From positions 707,501 through 771,500 of the forward strand of contig NZ_CP130831.1 of the NCBI RefSeq assembly GCF_030549525.1: DNA of 64,000 nucleotides. Direction: 5' to 3'. Position 1 is the first letter of the stretch, and each line of letters opens with the position of its first letter. Position numbers and translations under genes: made by a program. Shown piece by piece: positions 7,992-16,839 of this stretch. The stretch is from Stenotrophomonas sp. 704A1 (lineage in GTDB: Bacteria > Pseudomonadota > Gammaproteobacteria > Xanthomonadales > Xanthomonadaceae). The notes below the pieces were generated by a model. The model saw only the letters and a program-made list of their open reading frames with translations. It was not told the DNA's origin and did no database searches.

Positions 7992-9377
7992 TTACGCCGG
8001 CGGCAGCACCTTGCCCGGGTTGAGGATGCCATCCGGGTCCAGCGCGGCCTTGATCGCGCGCATCGCCGCCAGCGTTTCCGCAGTGAACGCCTTGGCCATG
8101 AAATCGCGCTTGGCCAATCCAATTCCGTGTTCGCCCGACAGCGTGCCGCCAAGCGCCAGGGTCAGTTCGAAGATCTTCGGCAGCGCGGCATGCGCGCGTG
8201 CGTTCTCGTCGGCATCCTCCGGGTGATAGAGGATGTTGACGTGCAGGTTGCCGTTGCCGGCATGGCCGAAGGTAACAATGGTCAACGTGTAGTCGCGTGC
8301 AAGCGCCTGCACACCGGCCACCAGATCCGGAATACGCGACACCGGCACCACCACGTCTTCGTTGATCTTGCCCGGCGCAACGCTGCGCAGCGCGGGTGAC
8401 AGCGCCTTGCGTGCGGCCCACAGCTGGTCGCGCGCGCGGCCTTCCATCGCCACGTCCAGTTCAATCATGCCGTCACCTTCGGCGGCGCTGGCCAGTGCCT
8501 GCAGCAGGTAAGGCAGGGTGTCGTGGTCACCATCGGCCTCGACCAGCAGCATTGCGCCGGCTTCGGGCACGTCGGCACCATTGAGTCGCAGCAGTTCCAG
8601 GCTGCGGGCGTCCATGAATTCCAGGCGGGTGGGCACCACCGGTTGCGACATCAGCCGCGACACTGCGGCGGCCGCTGCATCGGCATCGCGGTACAGCACG
8701 CGCAGGCCCGCCTGGCTGACCGGCAGCGGGGTCAGCTTCAAGGTGGCTTCCACGATCAACGCCAGGGTGCCTTCGCTGCCCACCAGCAGATGGGTGAGGT
8801 CGTAGCCGGTGGCATCCTTGGTGTAGGCGCCGCCGCAGCGGATCACCTCGCCCGCGCCGGTCACCGCGACCAGGCCCAGCACGTTGTCGCGGCTGGTGCC
8901 GTACTTCACCGCGCGCGGTCCGCCGGCATTGCAGGCCAGGTTGCCGCCGATGCTGCAGATCGCCGCACTGGACGGGTCCGGCGCCCAGAACAGGCCGTGC
9001 GGTGCCAGCGCCTGCTGCAGGGTGCCGTTCAACACGCCCGGCTGCACCACGGCGCAGCGGTCGCCGGCGCGGATCTCGACAATGCGGTCCATGCGGGTAA
9101 ACGACAGCACGATGCTGCCCGGCAGTGGCACCGCAGCGCCGGTGGTGCCGGTACCGGCGCCGCGTGCTACCAACGCGATGCCATGCGCGCGGCAGGCACG
9201 CACCAGCGCCTGCACCTGATCCACATCGGCCGGCAGGGCAACCGCCGCCGGTCGCTGGTGGCGCCACGAGTTGTCCTGCGCGTTCGCTTCCAGCGCGCTG
9301 TCATCCATGCGCCAGCCCTCCGCGCCCAGCAGGGCGGACAGTTCGGCAACCAGTGCAGGGGGCAGTGCGGTACTCAT
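7992..9377 (-). CDS. FAD-linked oxidase, GlcD/D-lactate dehydrogenase family
   Basis: A 461-residue soluble flavoprotein. The N-terminal FAD_binding_4 (PCMH) domain (about 35-215) has the FAD-binding segment ARGAGTGTTGAAVPLPG and the VGSEGTLALI motif. The C-terminal FAD-oxidase domain (about 220-460) carries GHAGNGNLHVNIL and SGEHGIGLAKR, whose histidines are the usual active-site residues of D-2-hydroxyacid dehydrogenases. It probably oxidises a D-2-hydroxyacid such as D-lactate or glycolate and passes electrons to the respiratory chain. There is no GlcE/GlcF partner nearby. Its ATG overlaps the stop of the preceding YdjM-like gene by 4 bases, so it is translated from the same message. Substrate not determinable. 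Confidence 0.85.
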   Translation of the reverse strand: MSTALPPALVAELSALLGAEGWRMDDSALEANAQDNSWRHQRPAAVALPADVDQVQALVRACRAHGIALVARGAGTGTTGAAVPLPGSIVLSFTRMDRIVEIRAGDRCAVVQPGVLNGTLQQALAPHGLFWAPDPSSAAICSIGGNLACNAGGPRAVKYGTSRDNVLGLVAVTGAGEVIRCGGAYTKDATGYDLTHLLVGSEGTLALIVEATLKLTPLPVSQAGLRVLYRDADAAAAAVSRLMSQPVVPTRLEFMDARSLELLRLNGADVPEAGAMLLVEADGDHDTLPYLLQALASAAEGDGMIELDVAMEGRARDQLWAARKALSPALRSVAPGKINEDVVVPVSRIPDLVAGVQALARDYTLTIVTFGHAGNGNLHVNILYHPEDADENARAHAALPKIFELTLALGGTLSGEHGIGLAKRDFMAKAFTAETLAAMRAIKAALDPDGILNPGKVLPPA

Positions 9378-9955
9378 GATGGGTCTCGTGGGGCAGCAGG
9401 AGCGGGTTGAATGAGTTTCCAGGCGACGACGGCGCCCGCCAATGGCAGCCACACCCAGCGAAGTTCCGACAGCAGCGTGGCGATACCGCGTGCGCTGAAG
9501 AACTGCGGGGCGAACGGCGAAACGCGGATCGGCCGCCACGGCGCGAAGAAGCGCTGCTCGCTCCATGGCCAGGCCAGCGCAACGCCGAGGCCGCCGGAGG
9601 TCATGGCGTCGAGCAGGGGGTGGCTGGCTGCACAGATGAAGACGAACACTGCGGCTTGCACGGTAGATGCCAACCGTGGTTGGCACAGACCCGCCGACCG
9701 AGGTCGGCCGCTACCAAAGAACGCCAACACCGCCGCCAGCGCCGCCAACACGCAGGCAAACAGCAACGAATGACTGGCCCCGCGATGCCCGAACGCATCG
9801 GCATAGGGAATGTGCAGGGCGAAGGCCAGCACGTCGGCATCGGGCAGCATCGCTGCGATCACGCCGGCGGCCAGCAGGCGCGGCGGAATGCGGCCGCGAT
9901 CGGCAGCGCACCACAGCGCCAGCGGCACCGCGGCATGGGTGATGATGGAAGGCAT
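9374..9955 (-). CDS. YdjM/DUF457-type membrane-bound metal-dependent hydrolase with a REP-derived insertion
   Basis: A 193-residue inner-membrane protein with about four hydrophobic segments. It carries the family's metal-ligand pattern: an early His (ITHAAVPL), D-A-D after the second segment, H-R-G-A-S-H-S (58-63 region) and SHPLLDAMT (111-119). The physiological substrate of this family is not firmly known. Residues 81-98 are encoded by an inverted pair of SMAG palindromes (9663-9714) lying in frame between two membrane segments, an insertion not expected in homologues. Start ATG at 9955 overlaps the yraN stop by one base (TGATG); an in-frame TTG at 9961 is possible but less likely. Confidence 0.8.
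   Translation of the reverse strand: MPSIITHAAVPLALWCAADRGRIPPRLLAAGVIAAMLPDADVLAFALHIPYADAFGHRGASHSLLFACVLAALAAVLAFFGSGRPRSAGLCQPRLASTVQAAVFVFICAASHPLLDAMTSGGLGVALAWPWSEQRFFAPWRPIRVSPFAPQFFSARGIATLLSELRWVWLPLAGAVVAWKLIQPAPAAPRDPS
9663..9714. repeat. Inverted pair of SMAG palindromes inside a coding sequence
   Basis: Reads GTAG-atGCCAACcgtgGTTGGC, then GCCGACCgaGGTCGGC, closing with CTAC: two head-to-head SMAG elements, 52 bases in all, lying wholly within the YdjM-like gene and keeping its frame open. Confidence 0.8.
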
Positions 9956-10323
9956 CAGCAATCGTCCAGCCGGAACGCATCCCGCAGCCAGCGCAGCTGC
10001 GGCGGATCACCACTGGCCTCGACTACATCGAATCGGCAGGGCGCATTGGCGAGCACAGGATTGTCCTGCAGGTACAGCTGCGCGGCATGGGCCAGGCGCC
10101 GGCATTTGCGTGCATCCACCGACGCGGCGCCACCCCCGAAGTCCGGGCGCGCGCGGTAACGCACTTCCACGAACACCACGGTTCCGGCGTCGTCCATCAC
10201 CAGGTCCAGTTCGCCGCCGCGGTAGCGCACGTTGCGCGCGCGCGGTTGCAGCCCGGCCTGCTGAAGGTGCTGCTCGGCGGCGGCTTCCACCGCCGAGCCC
10301 CGTAGCAGGTGCTCAGCGACCAC
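9955..10323 (-). CDS. yraN: YraN (UPF0102) endonuclease-fold protein
   Basis: A 122-residue protein of the UPF0102/YraN family, which has a Holliday-junction-resolvase-like (PD-(D/E)XK) fold. Seen here: N-terminal G-x-x-A-E-x-x-A, then [13 protein letters not shown], then VVFVEVRYR, i.e. the E-x-D-x(n)-E-V-(R/K) core of that fold, followed by the AARKCRRL-like helix. Start is taken as GTG at 10323, overlapping the lpoA stop by 11 bases; no ATG is available in frame near there. lpoA-yraN adjacency is the classic gammaproteobacterial order. Cellular role still unclear in the family. Confidence 0.85.
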   Translation of the reverse strand: MVAEHLLRGSAVEAAAEQHLQQAGLQPRARNVRYRGGELDLVMDDAGTVVFVEVRYRARPDFGGGAASVDARKCRRLAHAAQLYLQDNPVLANAPCRFDVVEASGDPPQLRWLRDAFRLDDC

Positions 10324-12034
10324 CGGCGATCGGCATCGGCCGGCCACCACTGAAGGTGGACCATGCCGGCTGGCGCAGGATGTTGCCGTTGCTGTCCAGG
10401 TACAGCGTGCCGGTGGCGCCGTCCAGGCCGCCCTCGTTGGACAGCTTGTCCAGGTAGGCGCTGATCTTCCAGGCATCGGCGCCGAAGGCGAACAGGCGGC
10501 TGGCCGCACCGCGCGCGCTGGGCAGGGTCTGTGCGACCTGGCTGGCCGAGGGCACGCCGGACACGCTGCGCACGTTCCAGGCTTCGTTCGGGTAGATGAT
10601 GCCGTCCAGCGCCACGTCTTCCTCCACCTTGCCACTGCCGGTGGTCAGCTGCGAGGTGCCGACACGGGTGGCGCCGCCGGCACCGGCCAGCGCCAGCTGC
10701 GGGGCCAGCAGACGGGCCTGCGGCGCGCGCACGGCCAGGAACACCGCGTCGATCTGGCCGGCGTTGCGCACCTGTGCGCTGACATCGCCCACGGCTTCGC
10801 TGACCGCCACCGTGGCGGCGACGGTGCCACCGCGCTGTGCGAAACGCTGGGCAAAGGCCGCAGCGGCACGGCGCCCGGTGTCGTCGGCGCTGTTGATCAC
10901 CAGCGCTTTGCTGCGCTCGCGGCCGCGCATGTATTCGGCGGCGACGATGCCGTCGTCTTCCGGGGCCAGCGAGAAGCCGGCGCTGCCGGCCGGCGGCGCA
11001 TCCTTGCCGCGGTTCAGGCCCAGCACCGGCACCGGCAGCTGCTGGCGACCGTACACGGCGTCCACTTCATCGCGGCCGAGCGGGCCGACCACGAAGTCCG
11101 CACCGGAGGCCACCGCCTTGTCGTAGGCCGCCAATGCGCCGGCCGGGGTGCCGGCGGTATCGAAGAAGTTGATCTCCGGGCGACGGCGGGTTTCGCCGTA
11201 GTAGGCGCTGAGCAGGCCATCGCGCACCGGTTGCGCGGCGGTGGCCAGGCGGCCACTGAGCGGCAGCAGCACCGCCATCTTCGCCGGTGGGCGGTAACCG
11301 TCGCTCATTGCCGGCGGGCGCTTGCTGGTATCGAACTGGGCGGCACCCTCGCGATCGAAGGGACGCGGCAGCGGCAGGCCACGGGCAATCAGCGCGCGGC
11401 CGGCGAAGTTGTACAGCGGGTCGTTGGCCGGCAGCGCCGCCGCGCGGCTGCGCAGGGTGGCATCGTCCAGGGTGCCCAGCAGCCCGGCGATCGCGGCCTG
11501 GTTCTCGGTGCGGGCGGCGCCACTCAGTGCGGCGTGCGCGCGGGCACGTTCGGTGGCGGCGCCGAAGGCATCGCCGCTGGCCTGCAGGGCCTGGCCGCGG
11601 GCCAGCAGCCAGCGCGTGCGCAGGCTGGGGTGCACGCTGTCGCCATGGTCCTTCAGCAGGGCCAGGGCCTGTGCCGGCTGCTTGTCGGCCAGTGCCAGCT
11701 CGGCACTGGTCAGCTGGAAGCGCTGCAGGCTGGCGCCGGACAGCTGGCGCGCGGTGAGCTGGCCGAGCAGGCTGCGCGCGCGCGCGCCGTCACCGGCCAG
11801 GTGCCAGGCCCAGGCCGCATCGGCCAGGGCGGTACTGCGGGCGTTGCCGCGCAGGGTGGCGGCCAGCGCTTCCAGTTGCAGTGCGGCGTCGCGCGGCTTG
11901 CCCTGGTCGATCAGCGCCAGCGCCTGGCTCTGGGCCGGCGATTCAGGGGCGCTGGTGAGACTGGTGGTGGCACAACCGGCCAACAGCATCAGCGACAACG
12001 ACAGGGCAGAGATGCGTGCGGCGGGCTTGTTCAT
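10313..12034 (-). CDS. lpoA: Penicillin-binding protein activator, LppC/LpoA lipoprotein
   Basis: A 573-residue outer-membrane lipoprotein that in enterics reaches through the peptidoglycan to activate PBP1a. Seen: signal peptide with lipobox Leu-Leu-Ala-Gly-Cys (about residues 17-21), an Ala/Leu-rich TPR-like N-terminal half (about 30-225), and a C-terminal periplasmic-binding-protein-like domain starting at [13 protein letters not shown] (about 250-560). ATG at 12034 chosen; an in-frame ATG at 12046 is also possible. It is divergent from rsmI and heads a leftward overlapping gene set (yraN, ydjM-like, FAD oxidase). Placing next to rsmI and the RNase P gene matches other gammaproteobacteria. 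Confidence 0.9.
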   Translation of the reverse strand: MNKPAARISALSLSLMLLAGCATTSLTSAPESPAQSQALALIDQGKPRDAALQLEALAATLRGNARSTALADAAWAWHLAGDGARARSLLGQLTARQLSGASLQRFQLTSAELALADKQPAQALALLKDHGDSVHPSLRTRWLLARGQALQASGDAFGAATERARAHAALSGAARTENQAAIAGLLGTLDDATLRSRAAALPANDPLYNFAGRALIARGLPLPRPFDREGAAQFDTSKRPPAMSDGYRPPAKMAVLLPLSGRLATAAQPVRDGLLSAYYGETRRRPEINFFDTAGTPAGALAAYDKAVASGADFVVGPLGRDEVDAVYGRQQLPVPVLGLNRGKDAPPAGSAGFSLAPEDDGIVAAEYMRGRERSKALVINSADDTGRRAAAAFAQRFAQRGGTVAATVAVSEAVGDVSAQVRNAGQIDAVFLAVRAPQARLLAPQLALAGAGGATRVGTSQLTTGSGKVEEDVALDGIIYPNEAWNVRSVSGVPSASQVAQTLPSARGAASRLFAFGADAWKISAYLDKLSNEGGLDGATGTLYLDSNGNILRQPAWSTFSGGRPMPIAGGR

Positions 12035-12115
12035 GATCGGGTCCATGCGATGAGGGCAGCGGCCTTGGCCAGGTACACGCTAGGATTCTACCCTTGCCCC
12101 GTGAGTACCGCTGAA

Positions 12116-12934
12116 ATGAGTGTTCCCACCCTGTATGTCGTCGCCACGCCGATCGGCAACCTGGCCGATCTGAGTCCGCGCGCGCAGGAGGTGCTGCGCT
12201 CGGTGGCGGCCATCTGTGCCGAGGACACCCGCCGCAGCGGCCAGCTGCTGTCCCATTTCGGCATCCAGCAGCCGTTGGTGGCCCTGCACGAGCACAACGA
12301 GGAGGCGCTGTCGCAGCGGCTGGTGTCGCGGCTGCAGGCGGGCGAGTCGCTGGCGCTGGTGAGCGATGCCGGCACCCCGCTGGTCAGCGACCCCGGCTTC
12401 CGCCTGGTGCGCGCCGCGCGTGCAGCCGGCATCAAGGTCAGCCCGATTCCCGGCGCCTGCGCGGCCATCGCCGCGTTGAGCGTGGCCGGGCTGCCCAGCG
12501 ATCGTTTCAGTTTCGAGGGCTTCCTGCCGGCCAAGGCCAGCGGCCGCCGCGACCGCCTGCAGGCGCTGGCCGGCGAGGTGCGCACGATGGTGTTCTACGA
12601 ATCCTCGCACCGCATCGCCGAATCGCTGGCCGACATGGCCGCGATCTTCGGCGGCACGCGCCCGGCGGTGCTGGCGCGTGAACTGACCAAGCTGTTCGAG
12701 ACCGTGCTTGATGGCGATCTGGCGGGCCTGCTGGCCCAGGTGGAAGCGGATGAAAACCAGCGCAAGGGCGAATTCGTGGTGATGGTGCAGGGCGCCGGCG
12801 ATGATGCCGAGGCGCAGCTGGCCCATGGCCGCCAGGTCTACGCCAAGCTCAGCGAGCACCTGCCGCCATCGACCGCAGCCAAGCTGGCGGCCGAGCTGAC
12901 CGGCGCCCCGCGCAAGGCGCTGTACGGGTCCTGA
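12116..12934 (+). CDS. rsmI: 16S rRNA (cytidine1402-2'-O)-methyltransferase RsmI
   Basis: A 272-residue SAM-dependent methyltransferase of the tetrapyrrole-methylase fold that methylates the ribose of C1402 in 16S rRNA. Motifs: LYVVATPIGNLADLS at the N-terminus, AEDTRRSG, LVSDAGTPLVSDPG, IPGACAAIAALSVAGLP and FYESSHRI, all signatures of RsmI. Start at ATG 12116; a GTG at 12101 in frame is an alternative. The 81-base gap to the divergent lpoA holds TAGGATTCTA, which can give a -10 on each strand. A SMAG pair follows directly after the stop. Confidence 0.95.
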   Translation: MSVPTLYVVATPIGNLADLSPRAQEVLRSVAAICAEDTRRSGQLLSHFGIQQPLVALHEHNEEALSQRLVSRLQAGESLALVSDAGTPLVSDPGFRLVRAARAAGIKVSPIPGACAAIAALSVAGLPSDRFSFEGFLPAKASGRRDRLQALAGEVRTMVFYESSHRIAESLADMAAIFGGTRPAVLARELTKLFETVLDGDLAGLLAQVEADENQRKGEFVVMVQGAGDDAEAQLAHGRQVYAKLSEHLPPSTAAKLAAELTGAPRKALYGS

Positions 12935-12937
12935 CCG

Positions 12938-13008
12938 GTAGCGCCGAGCCATGCCCGGCGAGCGCGCAGCGCGGCATCGAACCCTCGCCGGGCATCCCGC
13001 TGCGCTAC
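12938..13008. repeat. Inverted SMAG pair between rsmI and rnpB
   Basis: A GTAG element (12938-12960) and a CTAC-ended partner (to 13008), separated by a GC-rich GAGCGCGCAGCGCGG-type spacer identical in style to the array at 37.9-38.6 kb. Confidence 0.8.
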
Positions 13009-13026
13009 CCGTGTAGAATGCACGCT

Positions 13027-13383
13027 GGCGGAGCCGGCCAGACAGTCGCGTCATCCCTTCGGGGGTGCCGAGGAAAGTCCGGGCTCCATAGGGCAAGGTG
13101 CCAGGTAACGCCTGGGCGGCGCAAGCCGACGGAAAGTGCAACAGAAAGATACCGCCTACGTCTTCTTCGGAAGGCCGGTAAGGGTGAAATGGTGCGGTAA
13201 GAGCGCACCGCGAGTCTGGCAACAGACCGGCACGGCAAACCCCACCTGGAGCAAGACCAAATAGGGATCCTTTGGCGCGGCCCGCGTTGGATCCGGGTAG
13301 GTTGCTTGAGCGTTGCGGTGACGTAACGCCTAGAGGAATGACTGTCCACGACAGAACCCGGCTTATCGGCCGGCTCCGCCTCC
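13027..13383 (+). ncRNA. rnpB: RNase P RNA, bacterial class A
   Basis: Catalytic RNA of RNase P, which matures tRNA 5' ends. The conserved cores are all present in order: GAGGAAAGTCCGGGCTCCAT near 13070, GGTGCCAGGTAACGCCTGG, GGTAAGGGTGAAA, GTGCGGTAAGAGCGCACCGC, GAGCAAGACCAAATAGGG, GGGTAGGTTGCTTGAG and ACGACAGAACCCGGCTTATC. The ends pair as helix P1 (GGCGGAGCCGGCC with GGCCGGCTCCGCC), which fixes both boundaries to within a few bases. Length about 357 is normal for a gammaproteobacterium. Confidence 0.97.
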
Positions 13384-13394
13384 TTCTTACGGTA

Positions 13395-13442
13395 AGCCGG
13401 GCATGGCTTGGCTCTACAGTAGAGCCGGGCCATGCTCGGCTG
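13395..13442. repeat. Tail-to-tail SMAG pair after rnpB
   Basis: A leftward element ending in CTAC at 13417 and, one base later, a rightward GTAGAGCCGGGCCATGCTCGG element. It may form the 3' stop signal of rnpB, which otherwise has no clear U-tract terminator. Confidence 0.75.
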
Positions 13443-13470
13443 CTCTCCGTTCAGATGCCCGGGATGTTGT

Positions 13471-13950
13471 TCAGCCCGGCGTACGGTACTGCCCGGCGGA
13501 AATGAACTGCGAGAAGCGCTCGCACCACACCACTACGGTGGTGTAGTCGTCCACGTTGACGCTTTCAGGCACGTCCACCAGGAACCGGTTGAAGGTCTTC
13601 ACCTCGCCGATGCGTTGTGCCTGCGCCTTGATCTTCAGGAAATCGGCCTTGTTGTCGACGAAGTCGCGCACCAGGTAGACCTTGTAGTCCGGTCCTGGTC
13701 CCATCCTGCCGTCGAACGCGACCTGGCGCGGGCTGACGCTGACCTTGCCTTCGGCCCAGTGCACGGCGTCGCTGCCCTTGAGGTCGCGGCGGAAGGTGGT
13801 GCGGTAGGTGGCGTCTTTCATGGCGGCCTGCACCTGCGCGACCGGCGGATCATCCGGGGCGATCAGGATCGGCAGCAGGTACACGCCCAGGCCGAAGCCG
13901 AGGCCGAGCGTGAGCAGGTGGGTGGCGACAAGTACGAGAACACGGCGCAT
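13471..13950 (-). CDS. Membrane-anchored DM13-domain protein
   Basis: A 159-residue protein with an N-terminal hydrophobic anchor (about residues 5-30) and a periplasmic domain (about 55-157). The domain reads GKVSV...GPGPDYKVYLV...VDDYTTVVVWCERFSQFISAGQY, the pattern of DM13 domains, which are thought to act in redox or adhesion outside the cell and carry a conserved cysteine (here in VWCERF). The ATG at 13950 is chosen because it starts the signal anchor. It stands alone between rnpB and the NRDE gene, with no operon. Function not known beyond the domain. Confidence 0.75.
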   Translation of the reverse strand: MRRVLVLVATHLLTLGLGFGLGVYLLPILIAPDDPPVAQVQAAMKDATYRTTFRRDLKGSDAVHWAEGKVSVSPRQVAFDGRMGPGPDYKVYLVRDFVDNKADFLKIKAQAQRIGEVKTFNRFLVDVPESVNVDDYTTVVVWCERFSQFISAGQYRTPG

Positions 13951-14072
13951 CGATGACTCCCGGTAGATCGGTGGGGCGCACGGCAAGGCCGCGCCCGGTC
14001 ATCGTGTGGCGTGCAGGCAGGCATTTATAGACACAGAAAACAGGTACAGGCCTGCGTGCGTCCCGGGCCCGG

Positions 14073-14825
14073 TCAGAAGTCGACGCGACTCTGGCCGATT
14101 GCGACACCCTGCGGACCGAAGCGGCGCTCATGGATCTGCCCATGGCCGTCGGCGTCGATCAGCAGCACGGTGCTGGCGCGGGTACCGTAGTCGTCGCCGC
14201 GGATGAAGGCCGGGCTCAGCCAGCGCTCGCGCTCCAGGCCGATGCCGGTGTCGGGCAGGTCGCTGTCGGCGGGGCGGTGTTCATCGGCCAAGGCGGCCCA
14301 GAGCGGGACCAGGTCGTCATCGCCGGCCTGCAGCCATGCGGAAAGGGCGGCCATCAGCCGCCGCGTCTTCGGCCAGGGGGCGTCCAGGGCGCCGTTGGAC
14401 ATGCCATGCACCCCGGGGCCCAGGCGCTGGCGCTCGGCGGGGTGGTTGCCCAGGTACTCCACGCTGTCGTGATCGGCCAAAAGCAGGTTGAACGGCGCAT
14501 AGGCGCCGGCCACTGCCGCCAACCGGTCGATATGCACGGCGGCAGGGTCGCGTCCGCGCAGGAAGTCGGCCACCAGTGCGCCCCGCGATGGCCCGGCCTG
14601 CGCGGCCAGCGGATCGCGCACGTTGGTGACCACCGCCATCCGCCCACCGGCGCCGACCCCGGCCCAGCCGCCACCGGAGCGCAGGTCGCGGCCGCCGATG
14701 ACGGACGTCTCATCCTGCCAGGGCGCCAGGGCCGCAGTCGGGCGGGCGTGGAACTCATCACGGTTGCCGGTCATCACCAGCCGCCAGCGCGGGTGGTGCA
14801 TCCAGCCAAGAGCAAGCAGGCACAT
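14073..14825 (-). CDS. NRDE/TANGO2-family protein
   Basis: A 250-residue protein beginning MCLLALGW, with the family's name motif at residues 20-24 (TGNRDEFHARPT). Further conserved pieces are WAGVGAGGRMAVVTNVRDP and GMSNGALDAPWPKT. The N-terminal Cys2 lies where Ntn-hydrolase-like members have their nucleophile. Eukaryotic TANGO2 relatives are linked to haem/acyl-CoA handling, but the bacterial role is not established. Divergent from mraZ over a 324-base control region. The stop is followed by a 120-base gap to the DM13 gene. Confidence 0.85.
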   Translation of the reverse strand: MCLLALGWMHHPRWRLVMTGNRDEFHARPTAALAPWQDETSVIGGRDLRSGGGWAGVGAGGRMAVVTNVRDPLAAQAGPSRGALVADFLRGRDPAAVHIDRLAAVAGAYAPFNLLLADHDSVEYLGNHPAERQRLGPGVHGMSNGALDAPWPKTRRLMAALSAWLQAGDDDLVPLWAALADEHRPADSDLPDTGIGLERERWLSPAFIRGDDYGTRASTVLLIDADGHGQIHERRFGPQGVAIGQSRVDF

Positions 14826-15040
14826 GGACGCATTGTGCCGCGTTTGCGCAGTTCCAGGTCGCTTGCAGCTCGTTCCGGATGAATGCGCAGGCGATGTTTC
14901 ACGCGATCTCCACAGCCCTGAACTTCCGTTCAATCTCAAAAAATGAGACGGATCAGCAACTTGTGGATAAGCCTTGAACAATTCTCTAAACATCGTTGCA
15001 AGCCATTGATGCGGCTGGCGATTTCCCCCTTGAAAAGTTG
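14826..15040. promoter_or_regulatory. Upstream part of the dcw control region, with a perfect DnaA box
   Basis: Gene-free DNA between the NRDE gene and the mraZ promoter. It is more AT-rich than its surroundings near 14930-15000. On the minus strand it contains TTATCCACA, the consensus DnaA box (TGTGGATAA at 14962-14970 on the plus strand), about 75 bases upstream of the mraZ -35. No other boxes were noticed nearby. Confidence 0.5.
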
Positions 15041-15112
15041 TTGACAACCCTTCGGCCGCTGCTAAGGTGGGCATCAGAGGGAAAACCGGGTGTTTTGTGG
15101 GTTTTCGTGGTT
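15041..15112 (+). promoter_or_regulatory. mraZ promoter with five MraZ-type operator repeats
   Basis: A consensus -35 TTGACA (15041-15046) and TAAGGT (15063-15068) 16 bases apart form a sigma-70 promoter. Directly downstream, GGG-centred boxes recur at 10-11-base steps: TGGGC (15068), AGGGA (15078), CGGGT (15087), TGGGT (15098) and a degenerate TGGTT (15108). MraZ of E. coli and other bacteria binds repeated TGGG(N) boxes on one DNA face in this position and represses the operon, so auto-repression is expected here. Confidence 0.8.
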
Positions 15113-15149
15113 CAATGTTTCACCGGGCGAAGGATAAGGTGCAGGCGTC

Positions 15150-15596
15150 GTGTTCCAGGGCGAGACGGCCATCACAGTTGACGACAAAGGGCGCATGGCG
15201 GTTCCCACCGCTTACCGCGACCTCGTCGCGCGCGCCAGCAACAACCGTCTCGTGTTGACCTACAACCCGTTCGAAGCCGGCTGCCTGTGGCTGTACGCCG
15301 AGTCGGAATGGGAGCGGGTCCGTGACGACGTCATGTCCAAGCCCAACACACAGCGCGTCGTCCGCCTGTTGCAGCAGAAGCTGGTCGGTTCCGCCGCCCA
15401 TCTGGAGCTGGACGGCAACGGTCGCATCAGCATTCCCGCCAGCCACCGCGGTGCGGTGGGCATTGAGAAGAAGGCGGTACTGCTCGGTATGGGCGACAAA
15501 TTCGAATTGTGGAGCGAGCAGGCGCATCGGGCCCTGATCCAGCAGACGTTGTCTGACGAGGATCTGGGTGATGGGTTGCTCGACCTGAAGTTGTGA
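15150..15596 (+). CDS. mraZ: Transcriptional repressor MraZ
   Basis: First gene of the dcw cluster; 148 residues, two AbrB-like swapped-hairpin domains. N-terminal half has [19 protein letters not shown] and the second half [17 protein letters not shown], the duplicated D-x-K/N-G-R-x-x-(I/V)-P DNA-contact motif. It binds the GGG ladder upstream of its own start. Start is GTG at 15150, preceded by AAGGATAAGG. The stop overlaps the rsmH start by 3-4 bases. Confidence 0.96.
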   Translation: MFQGETAITVDDKGRMAVPTAYRDLVARASNNRLVLTYNPFEAGCLWLYAESEWERVRDDVMSKPNTQRVVRLLQQKLVGSAAHLELDGNGRISIPASHRGAVGIEKKAVLLGMGDKFELWSEQAHRALIQQTLSDEDLGDGLLDLKL

Positions 15597-16579
15597 GCCG
15601 GGGTGCCCGGATGCGCCCAGAAGCGCAGACCGGTCACCTTCCGGTGTCGCAGTCGCCGGCGGTGCATCTGCCGGTCCTGTACACCCAGGTCCTGGAAGGC
15701 CTGAGGGTGATCGAAAATGGACGTTACCTGGATGGCACGTTCGGTCGTGGCGGTCATGCACGTGGCGTGCTCACCCAGTTGGGTCCCGAGGGGCGCCTGC
15801 TGGTCATGGACAAGGATCCGGAAGCCATTGCCGTTGCCGAGCGCGACTTCGCGCCGGACCCGCGCGTGTCGATCTTCCGCGGCAGCTTCGCCCAGCTGCT
15901 GCAGTGGGACGCGACGGCCGAAGGCCTGGACGGCGTGCTGTTCGATCTCGGCGTGTCGTCGCCGCAGCTGGACGTGGCCGAGCGTGGTTTCAGCTTCGGC
16001 AAGGACGGCCCGCTGGACATGCGCATGGACCCGGACAGCGGCGAGAGCGCCGCGCAGTGGATCAACCGCGTGGAAGAGCGCGAGCTGATGGACGTGCTGT
16101 GGACCTATGGCGAAGAGCGCCAAGGGCGCCGCATCGCCAAGGCCATCGTGGCCCGCCGCGACCGGCAGCCGTTCACCCGCACCGCCGAGCTGGCCGAACT
16201 GATCGCCTCGGTGATGCCGCGTGGGAAAGACAAGATCCACCCGGCCACGCGCAGCTTCCAGGCCATCCGCATCCACATCAACCGTGAGCTGGCCGATCTG
16301 GAAGCCGGCCTCGACGCGGCTGTGCAGCGGCTCAAGCCCGGCGGCCGGCTGGCGGTGATCAGCTTCCATTCGCTGGAAGACCGCATCGTCAAGCAGTACA
16401 TGAACCGCCTGGCCAAGGCACCGCCGGCCAACCGCCGCCTGCCCGAGGCGACGGTGTTCGTGCCGACCCTGGACCTGATCGGTGGCGCCATCAAGGCCAC
16501 CGACGACGAGCTGGCTGCCAACCCGCGCGCCCGCAGCGCGGTGCTGCGCGTGGCCCAGAAGCGGGAGGCCGATGCATGA
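15593..16579 (+). CDS. rsmH: 16S rRNA (cytosine1402-N4)-methyltransferase RsmH
   Basis: A 328-residue SAM methyltransferase (MraW) that modifies N4 of C1402, the same nucleotide whose ribose RsmI (12.1 kb) methylates. Motifs: [13 protein letters not shown], motif [50 protein letters not shown]. Start GTG 15593 overlaps the mraZ stop; ATG 15611 is an alternative that would drop six residues. Followed with a 4-base overlap by ftsL. Confidence 0.96.
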   Translation: MSRGARMRPEAQTGHLPVSQSPAVHLPVLYTQVLEGLRVIENGRYLDGTFGRGGHARGVLTQLGPEGRLLVMDKDPEAIAVAERDFAPDPRVSIFRGSFAQLLQWDATAEGLDGVLFDLGVSSPQLDVAERGFSFGKDGPLDMRMDPDSGESAAQWINRVEERELMDVLWTYGEERQGRRIAKAIVARRDRQPFTRTAELAELIASVMPRGKDKIHPATRSFQAIRIHINRELADLEAGLDAAVQRLKPGGRLAVISFHSLEDRIVKQYMNRLAKAPPANRRLPEATVFVPTLDLIGGAIKATDDELAANPRARSAVLRVAQKREADA

Positions 16580-16839
16580 GCCGGCTGCTGCTGATCATCC
16601 TGTTGGCCTGCACCGTGGCCTCGGCGATCGGCGTCGTGTTCGTGCGTCACCGTCATCGGCAGACGTTCATTGAACTGTCGCGCGCCGAGCGTGCGCGCGA
16701 TGACCTGAACATCGAATTCGGCCGCCTGCAGCTGGAGCAGGCGACCCTGGCCGAAGCCAACCGGGTCGATCGCATCGCCCGCGAGAAGCTCGGCATGAAG
16801 TTCCCCGAAGCCGCCGACGTCGTGGTGGTGCGCCCATGA
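16576..16839 (+). CDS. ftsL: Cell division protein FtsL
   Basis: An 87-residue bitopic membrane protein. A single N-terminal membrane segment (about 3-23) is followed by a periplasmic coiled coil (about 30-65, heptads of Leu/Ile with R-A-E-R-A-R-D-D-L) and the RIAREKLGM box conserved in FtsL. It joins FtsB and FtsQ in the divisome. Overlaps rsmH and ftsI by 4 bases on each side. Confidence 0.93.
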   Translation: MSRLLLIILLACTVASAIGVVFVRHRHRQTFIELSRAERARDDLNIEFGRLQLEQATLAEANRVDRIAREKLGMKFPEAADVVVVRP

